A DNA stretch of 64,000 nt. It comes from an uncultured Clostridia bacterium (GTDB taxonomy: Bacteria > Bacillota > Clostridia > Lachnospirales > CAG-274). The notes under the pieces were generated by a model. The model was given only the letters and a program-made list of their open reading frames with translations, did no database searches and had not been told where the DNA came from. Shown one piece after another: positions 45,670-55,532 of the stretch. The stretch is from contig CANQBJ010000003.1 of NCBI GenBank assembly GCA_947589665.1, positions 1-64,000 on the forward strand, in the 5' to 3' direction. Within the stretch, counting starts at the first letter, position 1; every line of letters starts with the position of its first letter. The translations under genes and the position numbers were made by a program.

Positions 45670-48600
45670 ATGAGCAAAAAAATCTCACGCAGACTTACAG
45701 CTATTATTTCAATGCTGTTGTCTGTTATAATGGTGCTTAGTTCAGGCTCGTTTACGTCAGTATTTGCAGAGCCATTGACTCAGGGCAAATGGACCGTTGA
45801 AAATACGGGCAGCGACGGCGTAGCATCATTTGAAGGTCTTGACCTTAAATATTATAGTAAAGGAACGGATATTACAGCAGGCGCCAGCGGCGGTATGGAT
45901 TATGTAAGATCATCCAATTCAAACGGTAAAGCTGCTAACGGTATAGTAACAACAGATGATGCAAAGTGTTCATATGTTGAATTCATACCCACAGTCGATG
46001 GTACGCTCAAGGCATTCATAGGCAATGCGCCCACAAAGCAGGGCTTTGTATCCGTGACTGCTCCCGACGGCACTCAGACTTGTATAAGCGGCACAGCCGG
46101 CTTTTATCCCTGCGGCCCCGATAATATTGATCTTCCGGGCTTCAAGCTTACTCAGGAAGCAAAGTGGGCTACCATAGAGATGGAAGTTTTGGCAGACTAT
46201 AAGTATTACATAACCGTTACGGGCTCCAAGATGCTTTTCTACAGCCCCGAATTTACGCCTTATGTTGATGTTAAGGGCTCTATAAATGATGCTTATAATT
46301 TATCCGAGTATAAGATCAAGTTTACAAACCTCACAACAGGCGAGGCCAAGGAAGCAACTGTAAACGGCAAAAGCTACAGTATCACATTAAAGCCGGGCTA
46401 TGAGTATTCCGCATCTCTTTCAGGCGAAATGGCTATTGAATATTCCATTACGGCAGACACAAGACGTGTAAAGGTAGAGGCAGGCGGCCCCCAGACGGCT
46501 GACCTTACAATAGGCGAAAGCGTTTCCTATGCCATATCAGGTACAATAAGCGGTATGGCAGGAGATATACCGGCGGATACAAAGCTTACCTTTGTACCTA
46601 AGGATACAAGCTTTGAGAATGTTATAGCCGATATAGACAAGGCTGCAAAGACATATTCAGCACGTTTAGCGGCTGATGTGGAATATAGTCTTGTACTTGA
46701 CGGTGCATATGACTACGAGCTTGCAGAGGCAATTACAGTAAATCAGTCAACGGCAGATGCACTTACAAAGAATGTAGTTTTAAAGGCTGTTCCCGTTTAT
46801 AATGTAAGCGGTAAATTCTTAGGACTTACACAGACAAGAGGGGAATATGAAACTCTCAATGTTAATCCTTCTGCTGTCAGCTTTAAAAATATTGATGATG
46901 GATATACATATAACGGTGTTGTTGCCAATGCAGGCTATACCGTTTCATTAAGAGACGGCAGCTATGAGGCATCCATCACATCAGACAGCTATTCTACATC
47001 TACCCATGTTACGGTAAAGGGCGGCGCTGTTACAAGAGACCTTCTCTTAAAGGATGAAAGCCCTAAGTCAGTGCCTTACGCAGATACTTTATATGTAGGC
47101 GCAGATAAGCCTTACAAGACTGTACAGGCTGCTGTAGACGCTGTAACGGCTATGACAAGAACAGCAGGACAGAGAGTAACTATTAAGATCGATCCCGGTA
47201 CCTACAGAGAACAGGTAGTTATAAGCGTACCCGATATCACACTTTCAAGCAACGGCGGAAACAGGGATAATACAAAGATAACATGGTACTATGGTATAGG
47301 CTATAAGTATTATTCTGCTGTCGGAAGTGTATACAGTCCTTATGCAGACTATGATAAGTTTACAAAAGGCGATGTTGTAAGCTACTGGGGAGCAGCTGTA
47401 ATGCCCCAGGCAGGCGCAACAGGATTCAGAGCGGAAAACATCTGTTTTGAGAACTCATTCAACAAGTATATGACTGACGAGGAAATAGCTGACGGTGTCG
47501 AAATAAACGGCAGGGAATCCATTACCGTCATAAGAAATGAGGCTACAGATGTAGGTACAAAGGCAGCTACAGAAAGAGCAGCCGCTCTTGTAAACTATGC
47601 TGACCAAGTAGAATTCAAGGATTGTTCATTCTTAGGAAGTCAGGACACTCTCTATACATCTAATAGATCAGCTTTCAGATTATATTTCAAGAATTGCTAT
47701 ATCGAAGGTCAGACAGACTTCATATGCGGTACAGGCGATGTTATATTTGACGGCTGCGAGCTTAATTTCTGCGGATATAAGAGCGGTGCATCAGCAGGCT
47801 ATCTTACTGCAAATTCATGTGCAGAAAAAGATATGGCAGCTGCAGGCTACATATTCAGAGGTTGTTATGTATCCTACGGCAGCAAAGATGTAACTCCGGG
47901 CTACTTCGGAAGAATGTGGGGCGATTCAGCAAAGGTCGCATTTATAGACACTCAGCTCCAGAAACCTGAAATGATAGTTCCCGCAGGCTGGGGTGAAATG
48001 GGCAACGTTAAGCCTGACAGTCCCGATGTAACACTTGTGGAATATAACACCACATACAACGGTGAAAAGATAGACACCACGGGCAGAGTAAACGGAGTAA
48101 AGGATACTCTTGACAAAAACGCTTATTCCGTAGACAGCGTATTTATAGCAAAGGGCTGGACTCCCGCATATTATACAGCAGCGGCAGCAGATGCTCCCGA
48201 GCTTAAAAGCGGTCCTACATTTACATCAAACGGCGACTTAAATACACCTAATCCCGGCGAGACCGTTACCCTTGTATACGAATTGGGCGACAAGTGGGCA
48301 GCCGATGACGCTTCACTTATATCCTGGTATGCAGTGGATGAGGGCTTTGACGACAGCTCTCTTGACAATCTCTTAAAGAGTGCAACGCTTTTAAAGACTT
48401 CTTCAGCTGTAAGCTCAAGGGAAATACAGATACCTATGGAATGTGCCGGCAAGTACCTTATGGCAGTGATCACACCTATGACTACCGCAGGTATACAGGG
48501 CAAGCCCGCTTTCTATATTGAAAAGACAAAGGCTGTAAGCAATACCTGGTCAGACCCCGACAATCAGGGCAGTATTGCTCCCGGCTCAGGCATAAACATT

Positions 48601-49944
48601 TATCTTGCAGGCGACTCAACAGTTAAGGATTACTCTGCAAAGGGACTTAACAGCGGAGGCAAGATCACAAATTCAGGTTCATGGGGCGAATTTCTGTATA
48701 ACTTCTTTGATGACAGATATGTCACTGTAAACAATTACGCAAACGGCGGCAGAAGTACCCGTTCATTTGTAAACGAGGGCAGTCTTGACAAGATACTTGC
48801 CAATATCAAATCAGGAGATTATCTCTTTATACAGTTTGGTCATAACGACTGCGCAAACGGAAAGGGCTATGATATAGAAAGATTTGTTCCGCTCTACACT
48901 CCCGCAACAAAAGGACAGAGCCCATATCCAACTATTGTACCTGAGGAAAGTATGAAGACACCTACACCCAGCGGTTACAAATATGGCGCTACATATTACG
49001 CATGGGACTGCGGCGCTACATATAAGGGCTTCTTGCAGTACTACATTGACAAGACTCTTGAAAAGGGCGCTATACCTGTTATAGTAACTCCTGTTTCAAG
49101 GCTTTACTATGAAAACGGAAAGATAAAACATCACCATGACGCAGATGCTACGGACAATCCTGCAACAATGGATTACCTTACAAGCGGAGACGCATATGTA
49201 ACAGCCTGCAAGGAAATCTATGAGGCAAATAAGGACAAGGGTGTTCTTTTCCTTGACGCTTTCAACTTAACCAAGAGCCTTTATGAAAAGGCATATGCAG
49301 ACTGCGGCAGCGATGCATACGGCACTGCTATAATGGGCGTCGGCGATAAGACCCACAGCAACAAGACAGGCGGTGTTATTCAGGCAGGTCTTGTAGCTAA
49401 ATGGATACAGGAGGCAGGTATTTCCATTTCAAAGTATGTTGTTCAGCCCGAAACTGCTTATGGCGAAAATGATACACATGAATTTATATTTACTATAAGA
49501 AATAAGAAATTTACTGCAAAGGACAATGACTATAACGAAAACTCATACTGGACAGAGTATGGTCAGCAGCTTTTTGATGAGATCGGAGAAGCAGCAGCCA
49601 ATAATAAGCCGCCTGTAACAACAGATTCTGATATAAAGGTAGAGGCATCAGGCAACAGTCTTACTTTTGTTTCAGGTGTAGACAGTGTAGATTACAAGGA
49701 AGCAGGTTTTATATTTAAGGCAAATGGCAAGGAATATACTCATTCAACCAATATAGTTTACACTTCTATAAAGGGTTCTACAGTAAAGCCTTCAGACATT
49801 GGAAAGACTTATGAATATGCCTTTACAATTAATGATATTCCGGCTGCCGATACTCAGATAGAGGCAACACCTTATGTTGTGACTTTGAGTGGAGAAAAGA
49901 TACTTTCCGATACTAAGACATTCAGTCTCAGTACAGTACAGTAA
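45670..49944 (+). CDS. secreted bifunctional pectin methylesterase / rhamnogalacturonan acetylesterase
   Basis: 1424 residues. Signal peptide of about 33 (ending VFA). Residues 35-200 are a beta-sandwich region, then three carboxypeptidase-regulatory-like repeats (about 200-465). Residues 474-830 form a CE8 pectin methylesterase: LYVGADKPYKTVQAAVDA, catalytic Asp659 in GSQDTLY, Asp683 in GQTDFICG, and FGRMWGD. Residues about 975-1240 form a CE12-like SGNH acetylesterase: Ser983 in AGDSTVKDY, GHND (1057-1060), and Asp1226/His1229 in DKTHSN. A C-terminal beta domain (about 1310-1424) follows. It would remove methyl and acetyl groups from pectin, complementing the uxa operon. ATG follows AAAGGAGG. 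Confidence 0.92.
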   Translation: MSKKISRRLTAIISMLLSVIMVLSSGSFTSVFAEPLTQGKWTVENTGSDGVASFEGLDLKYYSKGTDITAGASGGMDYVRSSNSNGKAANGIVTTDDAKCSYVEFIPTVDGTLKAFIGNAPTKQGFVSVTAPDGTQTCISGTAGFYPCGPDNIDLPGFKLTQEAKWATIEMEVLADYKYYITVTGSKMLFYSPEFTPYVDVKGSINDAYNLSEYKIKFTNLTTGEAKEATVNGKSYSITLKPGYEYSASLSGEMAIEYSITADTRRVKVEAGGPQTADLTIGESVSYAISGTISGMAGDIPADTKLTFVPKDTSFENVIADIDKAAKTYSARLAADVEYSLVLDGAYDYELAEAITVNQSTADALTKNVVLKAVPVYNVSGKFLGLTQTRGEYETLNVNPSAVSFKNIDDGYTYNGVVANAGYTVSLRDGSYEASITSDSYSTSTHVTVKGGAVTRDLLLKDESPKSVPYADTLYVGADKPYKTVQAAVDAVTAMTRTAGQRVTIKIDPGTYREQVVISVPDITLSSNGGNRDNTKITWYYGIGYKYYSAVGSVYSPYADYDKFTKGDVVSYWGAAVMPQAGATGFRAENICFENSFNKYMTDEEIADGVEINGRESITVIRNEATDVGTKAATERAAALVNYADQVEFKDCSFLGSQDTLYTSNRSAFRLYFKNCYIEGQTDFICGTGDVIFDGCELNFCGYKSGASAGYLTANSCAEKDMAAAGYIFRGCYVSYGSKDVTPGYFGRMWGDSAKVAFIDTQLQKPEMIVPAGWGEMGNVKPDSPDVTLVEYNTTYNGEKIDTTGRVNGVKDTLDKNAYSVDSVFIAKGWTPAYYTAAAADAPELKSGPTFTSNGDLNTPNPGETVTLVYELGDKWAADDASLISWYAVDEGFDDSSLDNLLKSATLLKTSSAVSSREIQIPMECAGKYLMAVITPMTTAGIQGKPAFYIEKTKAVSNTWSDPDNQGSIAPGSGINIYLAGDSTVKDYSAKGLNSGGKITNSGSWGEFLYNFFDDRYVTVNNYANGGRSTRSFVNEGSLDKILANIKSGDYLFIQFGHNDCANGKGYDIERFVPLYTPATKGQSPYPTIVPEESMKTPTPSGYKYGATYYAWDCGATYKGFLQYYIDKTLEKGAIPVIVTPVSRLYYENGKIKHHHDADATDNPATMDYLTSGDAYVTACKEIYEANKDKGVLFLDAFNLTKSLYEKAYADCGSDAYGTAIMGVGDKTHSNKTGGVIQAGLVAKWIQEAGISISKYVVQPETAYGENDTHEFIFTIRNKKFTAKDNDYNENSYWTEYGQQLFDEIGEAAANNKPPVTTDSDIKVEASGNSLTFVSGVDSVDYKEAGFIFKANGKEYTHSTNIVYTSIKGSTVKPSDIGKTYEYAFTINDIPAADTQIEATPYVVTLSGEKILSDTKTFSLSTVQ

Positions 49945-49953
49945 GGAGGCGGT

Positions 49954-50109
49954 ATGATGAAGAATTATATTAAACCTGAAATGACAATTTCATTATTCAA
50001 AGTTGAAAATATTATTACTGCAAGCGGTACTGTTCAGAGCCAACTTATCAACAAGGGCGAAAACGGTGAGCCTATGTCAGACAGCTTCAATTCAATGTTT
50101 GGCAATTAG
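49954..50109 (+). CDS. 51-residue peptide of unknown function
   Basis: Short ORF behind the pectinesterase, with an optimal AAGGAGG at 49943-49949 and start ATG at 49954 (or 49957). Sequence pattern: a start of MMKNYIKPEM, then FKVENIITASG in the middle, then a Gly/Asn/Ser-rich tail. It has no signal peptide and no cysteine. It lies 9 bp from the esterase stop and before the shared terminator, so it is expressed with it. Role unknown; small peptides with a similar Y-x-x-P...ITAS pattern are known to me as hypothetical proteins in Clostridia, unverified here. Confidence 0.7.
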   Translation: MMKNYIKPEMTISLFKVENIITASGTVQSQLINKGENGEPMSDSFNSMFGN

Positions 50110-50138
50110 TTTTGTTTTCAAATCTTTGACATAAAAAG

Positions 50139-50170
50139 ACAGCCGACTGTAAAATCAGTCGGCTGTATTT
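50139..50170 (+). terminator. terminator of the pectinesterase-peptide unit
   Basis: 11-bp perfect arms ACAGCCGACTG / CAGTCGGCTGT (50139-50149, 50156-50166) then ATTTTA. Confidence 0.85.
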
Positions 50171-50250
50171 TATGATATATTGATATTTATTACCGAAAGT
50201 GAAATATATCCCTTGATAGGACTAAGTTAGACGAGCAAATATATTTGCTA

Positions 50251-51318
50251 TTACTCAACCTTTGTTGTCCAGCCCATATCGTCCTTTATTTTACCCCACT
50301 GTATACCTGTAAGGGTATCATAAAGTCTCTGAGTTACTTCACCAATTTTGCCGTCGTTTATAACGCATACGTCGTCTTCATAACGAAGCTCACCTACGGG
50401 AGATATAACAGCGGCTGTACCTGTACCAAATACTTCCTCAAGCTTGCCGTCCCTGGATGCTTTGATAATATCAACTATGGCAAGTCTGTCCTCTGATACC
50501 TTATAGCCCCATTTTTTAAGAAGTTCTATACAGGACATTCTTGTAATACCGGGAAGTACTGTTCCGACTGTAGGCGCTGTATATATAGTTCCGTCGATCT
50601 TAAAGAAACAGTTCATTGAACCTACTTCTTCAACATACTTTCTCTCAACGCCGTCAAGCCATAATACCTGCTCATAGCCTAAGTCATGACCCTTGACCTG
50701 TGCGGCAAGTGAAGCGGCATAGTTGCCTCCGCACTTTGTAAAGCCTGTTAAACCAGGAGCGGCTCTTACATATTCGTCCTCTACATATATCTTTACGGGA
50801 TTGATACCTGTTGAATAGTATGCTCCTACAGGTGATGCAATAATAAAGAATGTATAGGTAGCGGAAGGGCGAACACCAAGGTGAGGCTCTGTAGCAATGA
50901 CAAATGGTCTTAAATAAAGAGATGTACCCTCGGCAGACGGTACCCAGTCCTTTTCTACAGAAACAAGAGCCTTACAAGCCTGTACAAAATCCTCAACAGG
51001 TAAAGCGGGAATACACATTCTCTTATTGGTATTCTGCATTCTTGCGGCATTCTTTTCAGGTCTGAAAAGCTGAATATCGCCGTTAGGTGTTCTGTAAGCC
51101 TTTAATCCCTCAAAGGATTCCTGAGCATAGTGTAGCACCATAGCGGCAGGGTCAAGAGAAATAGGTCCATAAGGTACTATTCTGGCATCATGCCAGCCCT
51201 TGCCCTCAGTATAGTCCATAGCAAACATATTATCTGTGTAGTAAATGCCAAAGCCGAGATTATTCTGATCAGGCTTTACCTTTGGGTTCTTTGATAGATC
51301 GTATTTAATATCGAGCAT
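50251..51318 (-). CDS. ilvE: branched-chain amino acid aminotransferase
   Basis: 355 residues, PLP fold type IV, large (eukaryotic-like, type II) form. Conserved GLKAYRTPNG, the PLP lysine in FTKCGGNYAAS, EQVLWLDG, and VEEVGSMNCFF. Transfers amino groups between glutamate and the keto acids of Leu/Ile/Val. The second ATG (51318) is preferred because GAAGG abuts the first. Terminal enzyme of branched-chain synthesis; no other ilv gene is nearby. Confidence 0.95.
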   Translation of the reverse strand: MLDIKYDLSKNPKVKPDQNNLGFGIYYTDNMFAMDYTEGKGWHDARIVPYGPISLDPAAMVLHYAQESFEGLKAYRTPNGDIQLFRPEKNAARMQNTNKRMCIPALPVEDFVQACKALVSVEKDWVPSAEGTSLYLRPFVIATEPHLGVRPSATYTFFIIASPVGAYYSTGINPVKIYVEDEYVRAAPGLTGFTKCGGNYAASLAAQVKGHDLGYEQVLWLDGVERKYVEEVGSMNCFFKIDGTIYTAPTVGTVLPGITRMSCIELLKKWGYKVSEDRLAIVDIIKASRDGKLEEVFGTGTAAVISPVGELRYEDDVCVINDGKIGEVTQRLYDTLTGIQWGKIKDDMGWTTKVE

Positions 51319-51410
51319 TTTCATCCTTCTTTCTTATAGAAAATTGTATAAATTAAGTATAAGTCTTTTTAACTTAAATTTCAATAGCTATTTGTGAATA
51401 TTTATTAAAT

Positions 51411-52850
51411 TTATTCAGAAAGTAGTTCTATTCCCTTATTTATTCTGGCAATAGTGTCTTCTTTCCCCAAAAGCTCTGCAAGCTCACTTGCGCCACAGGG
51501 AGATGTAGGTTCTCCCGAAAGGGCAGTCCTTACAGGCCAGAACATCTGACCGTTCTTTATACCCATTTCCTGTATCACGGTGAGCATAGAGTTGTATATG
51601 GTGTCGTTGTCCCACTGTGTAATATTTTCAAGTACGGGGAGTATTTTTTTGAGATGTTCAAGACACATTTCCTTAGTTGTCTTCATTTTCTTGTGTACAT
51701 AAAGGTCCGTAGAGTATTCCGGAAGTTTATCTATAAAATCGACCATATCTGCTATATCCTTTGAAGTACCTATTCTGGACTGTACATAGCCTGCAACCTT
51801 TTTCAGATCGATATCGTCTCTTTTTATGGCTGATTTAAGCTCAGACTCTGCCCAGGTATAAAAGCTTTCGGCATCCATCTTCTTGATGTATTCGCCGTTC
51901 ATCCATGTCAGCTTGTCTATATCAAATATAGAAGGGGATTTGGAAAGTCCCTTTACATCAAATTCTTTTATAAGCTCATCCATAGTAAATATTTCCTGAT
52001 TGACAGAAGGAGACCAACCGAGAAGGGCAATATAATTTACTATAGCCTCAGGAAGATACCCCTTTGCAATGAGGTCCTGGAAGGATGCATCACCATTTCT
52101 CTTTGAAAGCTTATTGTGTTTGTCCTTCATAACGGCAGGCAGATGTACATAGGTGGGTATCTCCCAGCCAAACGCCTCATAGAGAAGATTGTACTTGGGA
52201 GTGGAAGAAAGATATTCCGCGCCTCTGACAACGTGAGTTATATTCATTTTGTGGTCGTCTATCACATTGGCAAAATTATAGGTGGGAAATCCGTCAGTTT
52301 TAATTAATATCTGATCCTCCATTTCCTCGTTTTCCACTGTGATATCACCGTATACAACATCGTGGAAGGTAGTTGTGCCCTCCTTTATTTTCTGCCTTAT
52401 GACATATGGCACACCATTTCTGAGGTTTTCTTCTATTTCCTCCTTGGAAAGTGAAAGGCAGTGCCTGTCGTACTTGGCTACGGCCTCGTGGCTTGTTTCT
52501 ACCTTAAGGGAATCAAGTCTTTCCTTGGTACAGAAGCAATAGTATGCCTCGCCCTTATCTATAAGCTGCTTTGCATAGTCTATATAATCGTTCTTTCTTT
52601 CGCTCTGTACATATGGGCCATAGGGACCGCCTATGTCGGGACCCTCATCGTGAGGCATATGCGCCATTTCAAGGGTCTTGTATATAACATCAGTGGCGCC
52701 CTCTACATATCTTTCTCTGTCGGTATCTTCAATTCTCAGTATGAATTTGCCGCCCTGTGACTTGGCTATAAGAAATTCATACAGAGCCGTCCTCAGATTT
52801 CCTATATGCATATAGCCTGTGGGACTTGGCGCAAATCTGGTTCTAATCAT
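51411..52850 (-). CDS. gltX: glutamyl-tRNA synthetase
   Basis: 479 residues, class I. HIGH motif as [15 protein letters not shown] (about residue 10), KMSKS loop as [11 protein letters not shown], and the C-terminal helical anticodon-binding domain. ATG follows GGAGG. Whether it is discriminating cannot be told here. Upstream on the same strand are two membrane protein genes. Confidence 0.95.
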   Translation of the reverse strand: MIRTRFAPSPTGYMHIGNLRTALYEFLIAKSQGGKFILRIEDTDRERYVEGATDVIYKTLEMAHMPHDEGPDIGGPYGPYVQSERKNDYIDYAKQLIDKGEAYYCFCTKERLDSLKVETSHEAVAKYDRHCLSLSKEEIEENLRNGVPYVIRQKIKEGTTTFHDVVYGDITVENEEMEDQILIKTDGFPTYNFANVIDDHKMNITHVVRGAEYLSSTPKYNLLYEAFGWEIPTYVHLPAVMKDKHNKLSKRNGDASFQDLIAKGYLPEAIVNYIALLGWSPSVNQEIFTMDELIKEFDVKGLSKSPSIFDIDKLTWMNGEYIKKMDAESFYTWAESELKSAIKRDDIDLKKVAGYVQSRIGTSKDIADMVDFIDKLPEYSTDLYVHKKMKTTKEMCLEHLKKILPVLENITQWDNDTIYNSMLTVIQEMGIKNGQMFWPVRTALSGEPTSPCGASELAELLGKEDTIARINKGIELLSE

Positions 52851-52871
52851 TGTAATTTCCTCCTGTAACCC

Positions 52872-53291
52872 TTATTCGCTTTTAACTAAGCTTTCCAGCT
52901 TGGAATTTGCTATGGTAAATTTATTCTGTATATCCTGATAAGATTTTTCCGTAACTATACCCTTTACATATTTATTTCCAAGCATATCAGCTGTATCTGT
53001 CAGCATAGCAAGGGAAATATTCACCTTTGTCCTGACATTATCATACTTATCGATGTTTTCGATGTAGTCGTTGAGATATGTCATTTCTTCGTCAGTAGCT
53101 TTTGACAGGGAATATGCCTCCCGACACAGTTCAACAGAATAGTCGATATATTCCGCGATCTCATCATTGTTGCTTGCCAAAGACTCTTTGTTGGCTTTTA
53201 TGTTAATGGCAGCAAATATTAGGGCAACCGCTGTAATAAAGATAAGCACTGCCATAATTATATAAGCCGTAAAGCCATATCTGTTTTTCAT
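52872..53291 (-). CDS. membrane-anchored helical protein of unknown function
   Basis: 139 residues with one transmembrane helix (about 8-30) and an extracellular coiled-coil-prone domain, mostly alpha. ATG follows GGAGAG. It is 12 bp after the SGNH-like gene and 21 bp before gltX, so the three may be one operon. No family recognised. Confidence 0.65.
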   Translation of the reverse strand: MKNRYGFTAYIIMAVLIFITAVALIFAAINIKANKESLASNNDEIAEYIDYSVELCREAYSLSKATDEEMTYLNDYIENIDKYDNVRTKVNISLAMLTDTADMLGNKYVKGIVTEKSYQDIQNKFTIANSKLESLVKSE

Positions 53292-53303
53292 ACCGTATCT
53301 CTC

Positions 53304-54395
53304 CTATTCATTTTCGCTTTCTTCATCAAAATAACCCAGATTATTGAGTTTATCAAATACTTTATTTCCGACTATCTCAGCGCCCTGTTTACTGAAGCCC
53401 TTGCCGTTAAGCACAAAGTTTGCAGGTATATTGCCCTTGGCAATACTTGCTTTATCCTCTTCGTTGATAGTAACCTCATATTCCACAACGGCATCGTTAT
53501 AGAGATAGCTGTAAAGGTCAAGAAATTTAATGCCAAAGGCTGCTGACAGATCGGAATTGATCTTCTTTATCTTTTCCACATTGCCTACTATCGGTCCTAT
53601 AACAAGGAATTTATCGGTGTCTAAAAACTCTGTCATTCTTTTATATATTTCTATTGTTTTTGCATCATCGACAAAATTATTTGTATTTCCTATAAATAAT
53701 ACTGTAATGTCATTTTTTCTCAATTCCATAGCCTTTGTAATAACAGGTGTAGGCTCAAGTATTATATCTTCAAAGCCGCTTGCAAGTCTTGTAAATTTAT
53801 ATGTGCCGTAGAACTGAGAAAGGATGCCCTCAATACCATCTATTTTACAGGGATTAAAGCCTGAGTTTTTATCAAAATCTATTTTCGGTTCATAACCGTA
53901 TGAATTTGATACGGATATTTCCCTGTAGTCAACCTTGGCAGGAATATCAAAGGGAAGCACATAAAGAGGCGCTCCTCCCTGACGAGCGGCAATATCCTCT
54001 ATCGTTCCCTGATTTACTCCCAGATTATAGCATATCCTTACTGCATTTTTGGAGAGGTATGCCACATATGACGGAGTGGAATAGTCTGCAGCTATGGTAT
54101 AGGAATCACCCCAGCATGATATGGGCGTAGGCTCATCAGGGTCTGACGGCGTATTTTCCATATTAGGTGTCCTTACCTCTCCGTACACGTTCTTGCTGAA
54201 ATCACTATCATGGGCAAATTCAGTATAATCATTTGGGGTGATAGCCTCCGGAAGAGGCTCCTTAAATATAAACTTAAATATACAGAGTACTATAACTGCC
54301 GCAAAAAGTATTATAACTATCACAGCTATTATTCTTTCAGGCAAATTTACGGCTTCATTATACTCATTTTTATTATTCTTACCAGATTTAAACAT
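53304..54395 (-). CDS. membrane-anchored SGNH/GDSL-like protein, possibly inactive
   Basis: 363 residues: transmembrane helix (about 19-46), then a domain with SGNH blocks, GDSYT (about 92, catalytic-type Ser), a weak block II at SYGYEP, LFIGNTNNF (block III) and a C-terminal NGKGFSKQGAEIVGNKVF. In active enzymes the last block is D-x-x-H; here it reads N-G-K-G, so the Asp/His pair appears lost. It resembles the acyltransferase/esterase proteins of cell-surface polymer modification. ATG follows AGTGAGG. Exact role unknown. Confidence 0.65.
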   Translation of the reverse strand: MFKSGKNNKNEYNEAVNLPERIIAVIVIILFAAVIVLCIFKFIFKEPLPEAITPNDYTEFAHDSDFSKNVYGEVRTPNMENTPSDPDEPTPISCWGDSYTIAADYSTPSYVAYLSKNAVRICYNLGVNQGTIEDIAARQGGAPLYVLPFDIPAKVDYREISVSNSYGYEPKIDFDKNSGFNPCKIDGIEGILSQFYGTYKFTRLASGFEDIILEPTPVITKAMELRKNDITVLFIGNTNNFVDDAKTIEIYKRMTEFLDTDKFLVIGPIVGNVEKIKKINSDLSAAFGIKFLDLYSYLYNDAVVEYEVTINEEDKASIAKGNIPANFVLNGKGFSKQGAEIVGNKVFDKLNNLGYFDEESENE

Positions 54396-54600
54396 ACAGC
54401 AACCTCACTTTAGTCATAGATATTAAACCGATATGCTTTTACAGGGCTTTTCTCCGCTGTAGAAGAACATATTGTCCATCGGTTAAGTCATTATACATAT
54501 TTTACAACAAATAGCCCTGAATGTCAATTTTATAAAAATATTTACATAAAAAAAATTCTGTGATATACTTAATTAAATATTGTTTATACGGAGGGTAAAT

Positions 54601-55515
54601 ATGACGGATATAAGCAGGATAACAGATGAGATAAGCAAGGTAGTAATAGGCAAAAGGGATATAATAAAAAATGTTGTTTTAGCTATTGTTGCGGGAGGGC
54701 ATATACTCCTTGAGGACATACCCGGTGTCGGCAAAACAACGCTTGCCCTTGCTTTGTCCAAGACACTGGGTCTTGATTACAACAGAATACAGTTTACACC
54801 CGATGTTATGCCAAGCGATGTTATCGGTTTTAATATGTATAATAGGGAAACAGGTCAATTCGAATATATAAAGGGAGGTGCCGTTTGCAATCTTTTACTG
54901 GCGGATGAGATAAACAGGACTTCTTCAAAAACTCAGTCGGCTCTTCTGGAGCTTATGGAGGAGGGCAGATATACTGTAGATGGCGATACAAGGGAGCTTC
55001 CAAAACCATTTATTGTCATAGCTACGCAAAATCCCTTTGGCTCCGCAGGTACTCAGAGGCTGCCACAGTCACAGATAGAGAGGTTTATGATAAGGACCTC
55101 TATAGGCTATCCCGATGCTGAGTCCGAAATTGATATTATGAAGGACGCCAAGGACAACAAATTGGATAAGCTGAATAACATTATTTCAGCCAAAGAGCTT
55201 ATGGACTGCATAAATACAGCCGATAATATATATGTCAAGGATAATATATATAAATTTATCGTAAATATAGTAAATGCCACAAGAAATAATAAATATTTAT
55301 CATTAGGTATAAGTCCCAGAGGAAGTATAGCTATTCTGAAAATGGCTAAGGCCTGCGCATTGTACAACGGCAGAGAATTTGTTTCCGCTGACGATGTAAT
55401 GGATATAATCAAGTGTACTGCCTGTCACAGAATAGAACTGAATAACGATGCCCGCGCTGAGGGAATTAGTGAAGAAAAAATTATAGACAGTATTGTAAAA
55501 GAAATAAGACTTTGA
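54601..55515 (+). CDS. MoxR-family AAA+ ATPase
   Basis: 304 residues. Walker A GVGKTT (Gly42-Thr47), Walker B LLADEIN (Asp102, Glu103), sensor 1 ATQNP, arginine-rich region and the MoxR C-terminal lid. MoxR proteins assist metal insertion or folding with VWA/DUF58 partners. ATG at 54601 follows CGGAGGG; a longer start at 54580 has no site. First of a three-gene operon. Confidence 0.93.
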   Translation: MTDISRITDEISKVVIGKRDIIKNVVLAIVAGGHILLEDIPGVGKTTLALALSKTLGLDYNRIQFTPDVMPSDVIGFNMYNRETGQFEYIKGGAVCNLLLADEINRTSSKTQSALLELMEEGRYTVDGDTRELPKPFIVIATQNPFGSAGTQRLPQSQIERFMIRTSIGYPDAESEIDIMKDAKDNKLDKLNNIISAKELMDCINTADNIYVKDNIYKFIVNIVNATRNNKYLSLGISPRGSIAILKMAKACALYNGREFVSADDVMDIIKCTACHRIELNNDARAEGISEEKIIDSIVKEIRL

Positions 55516-55532
55516 TTATAGGAATGATATAG

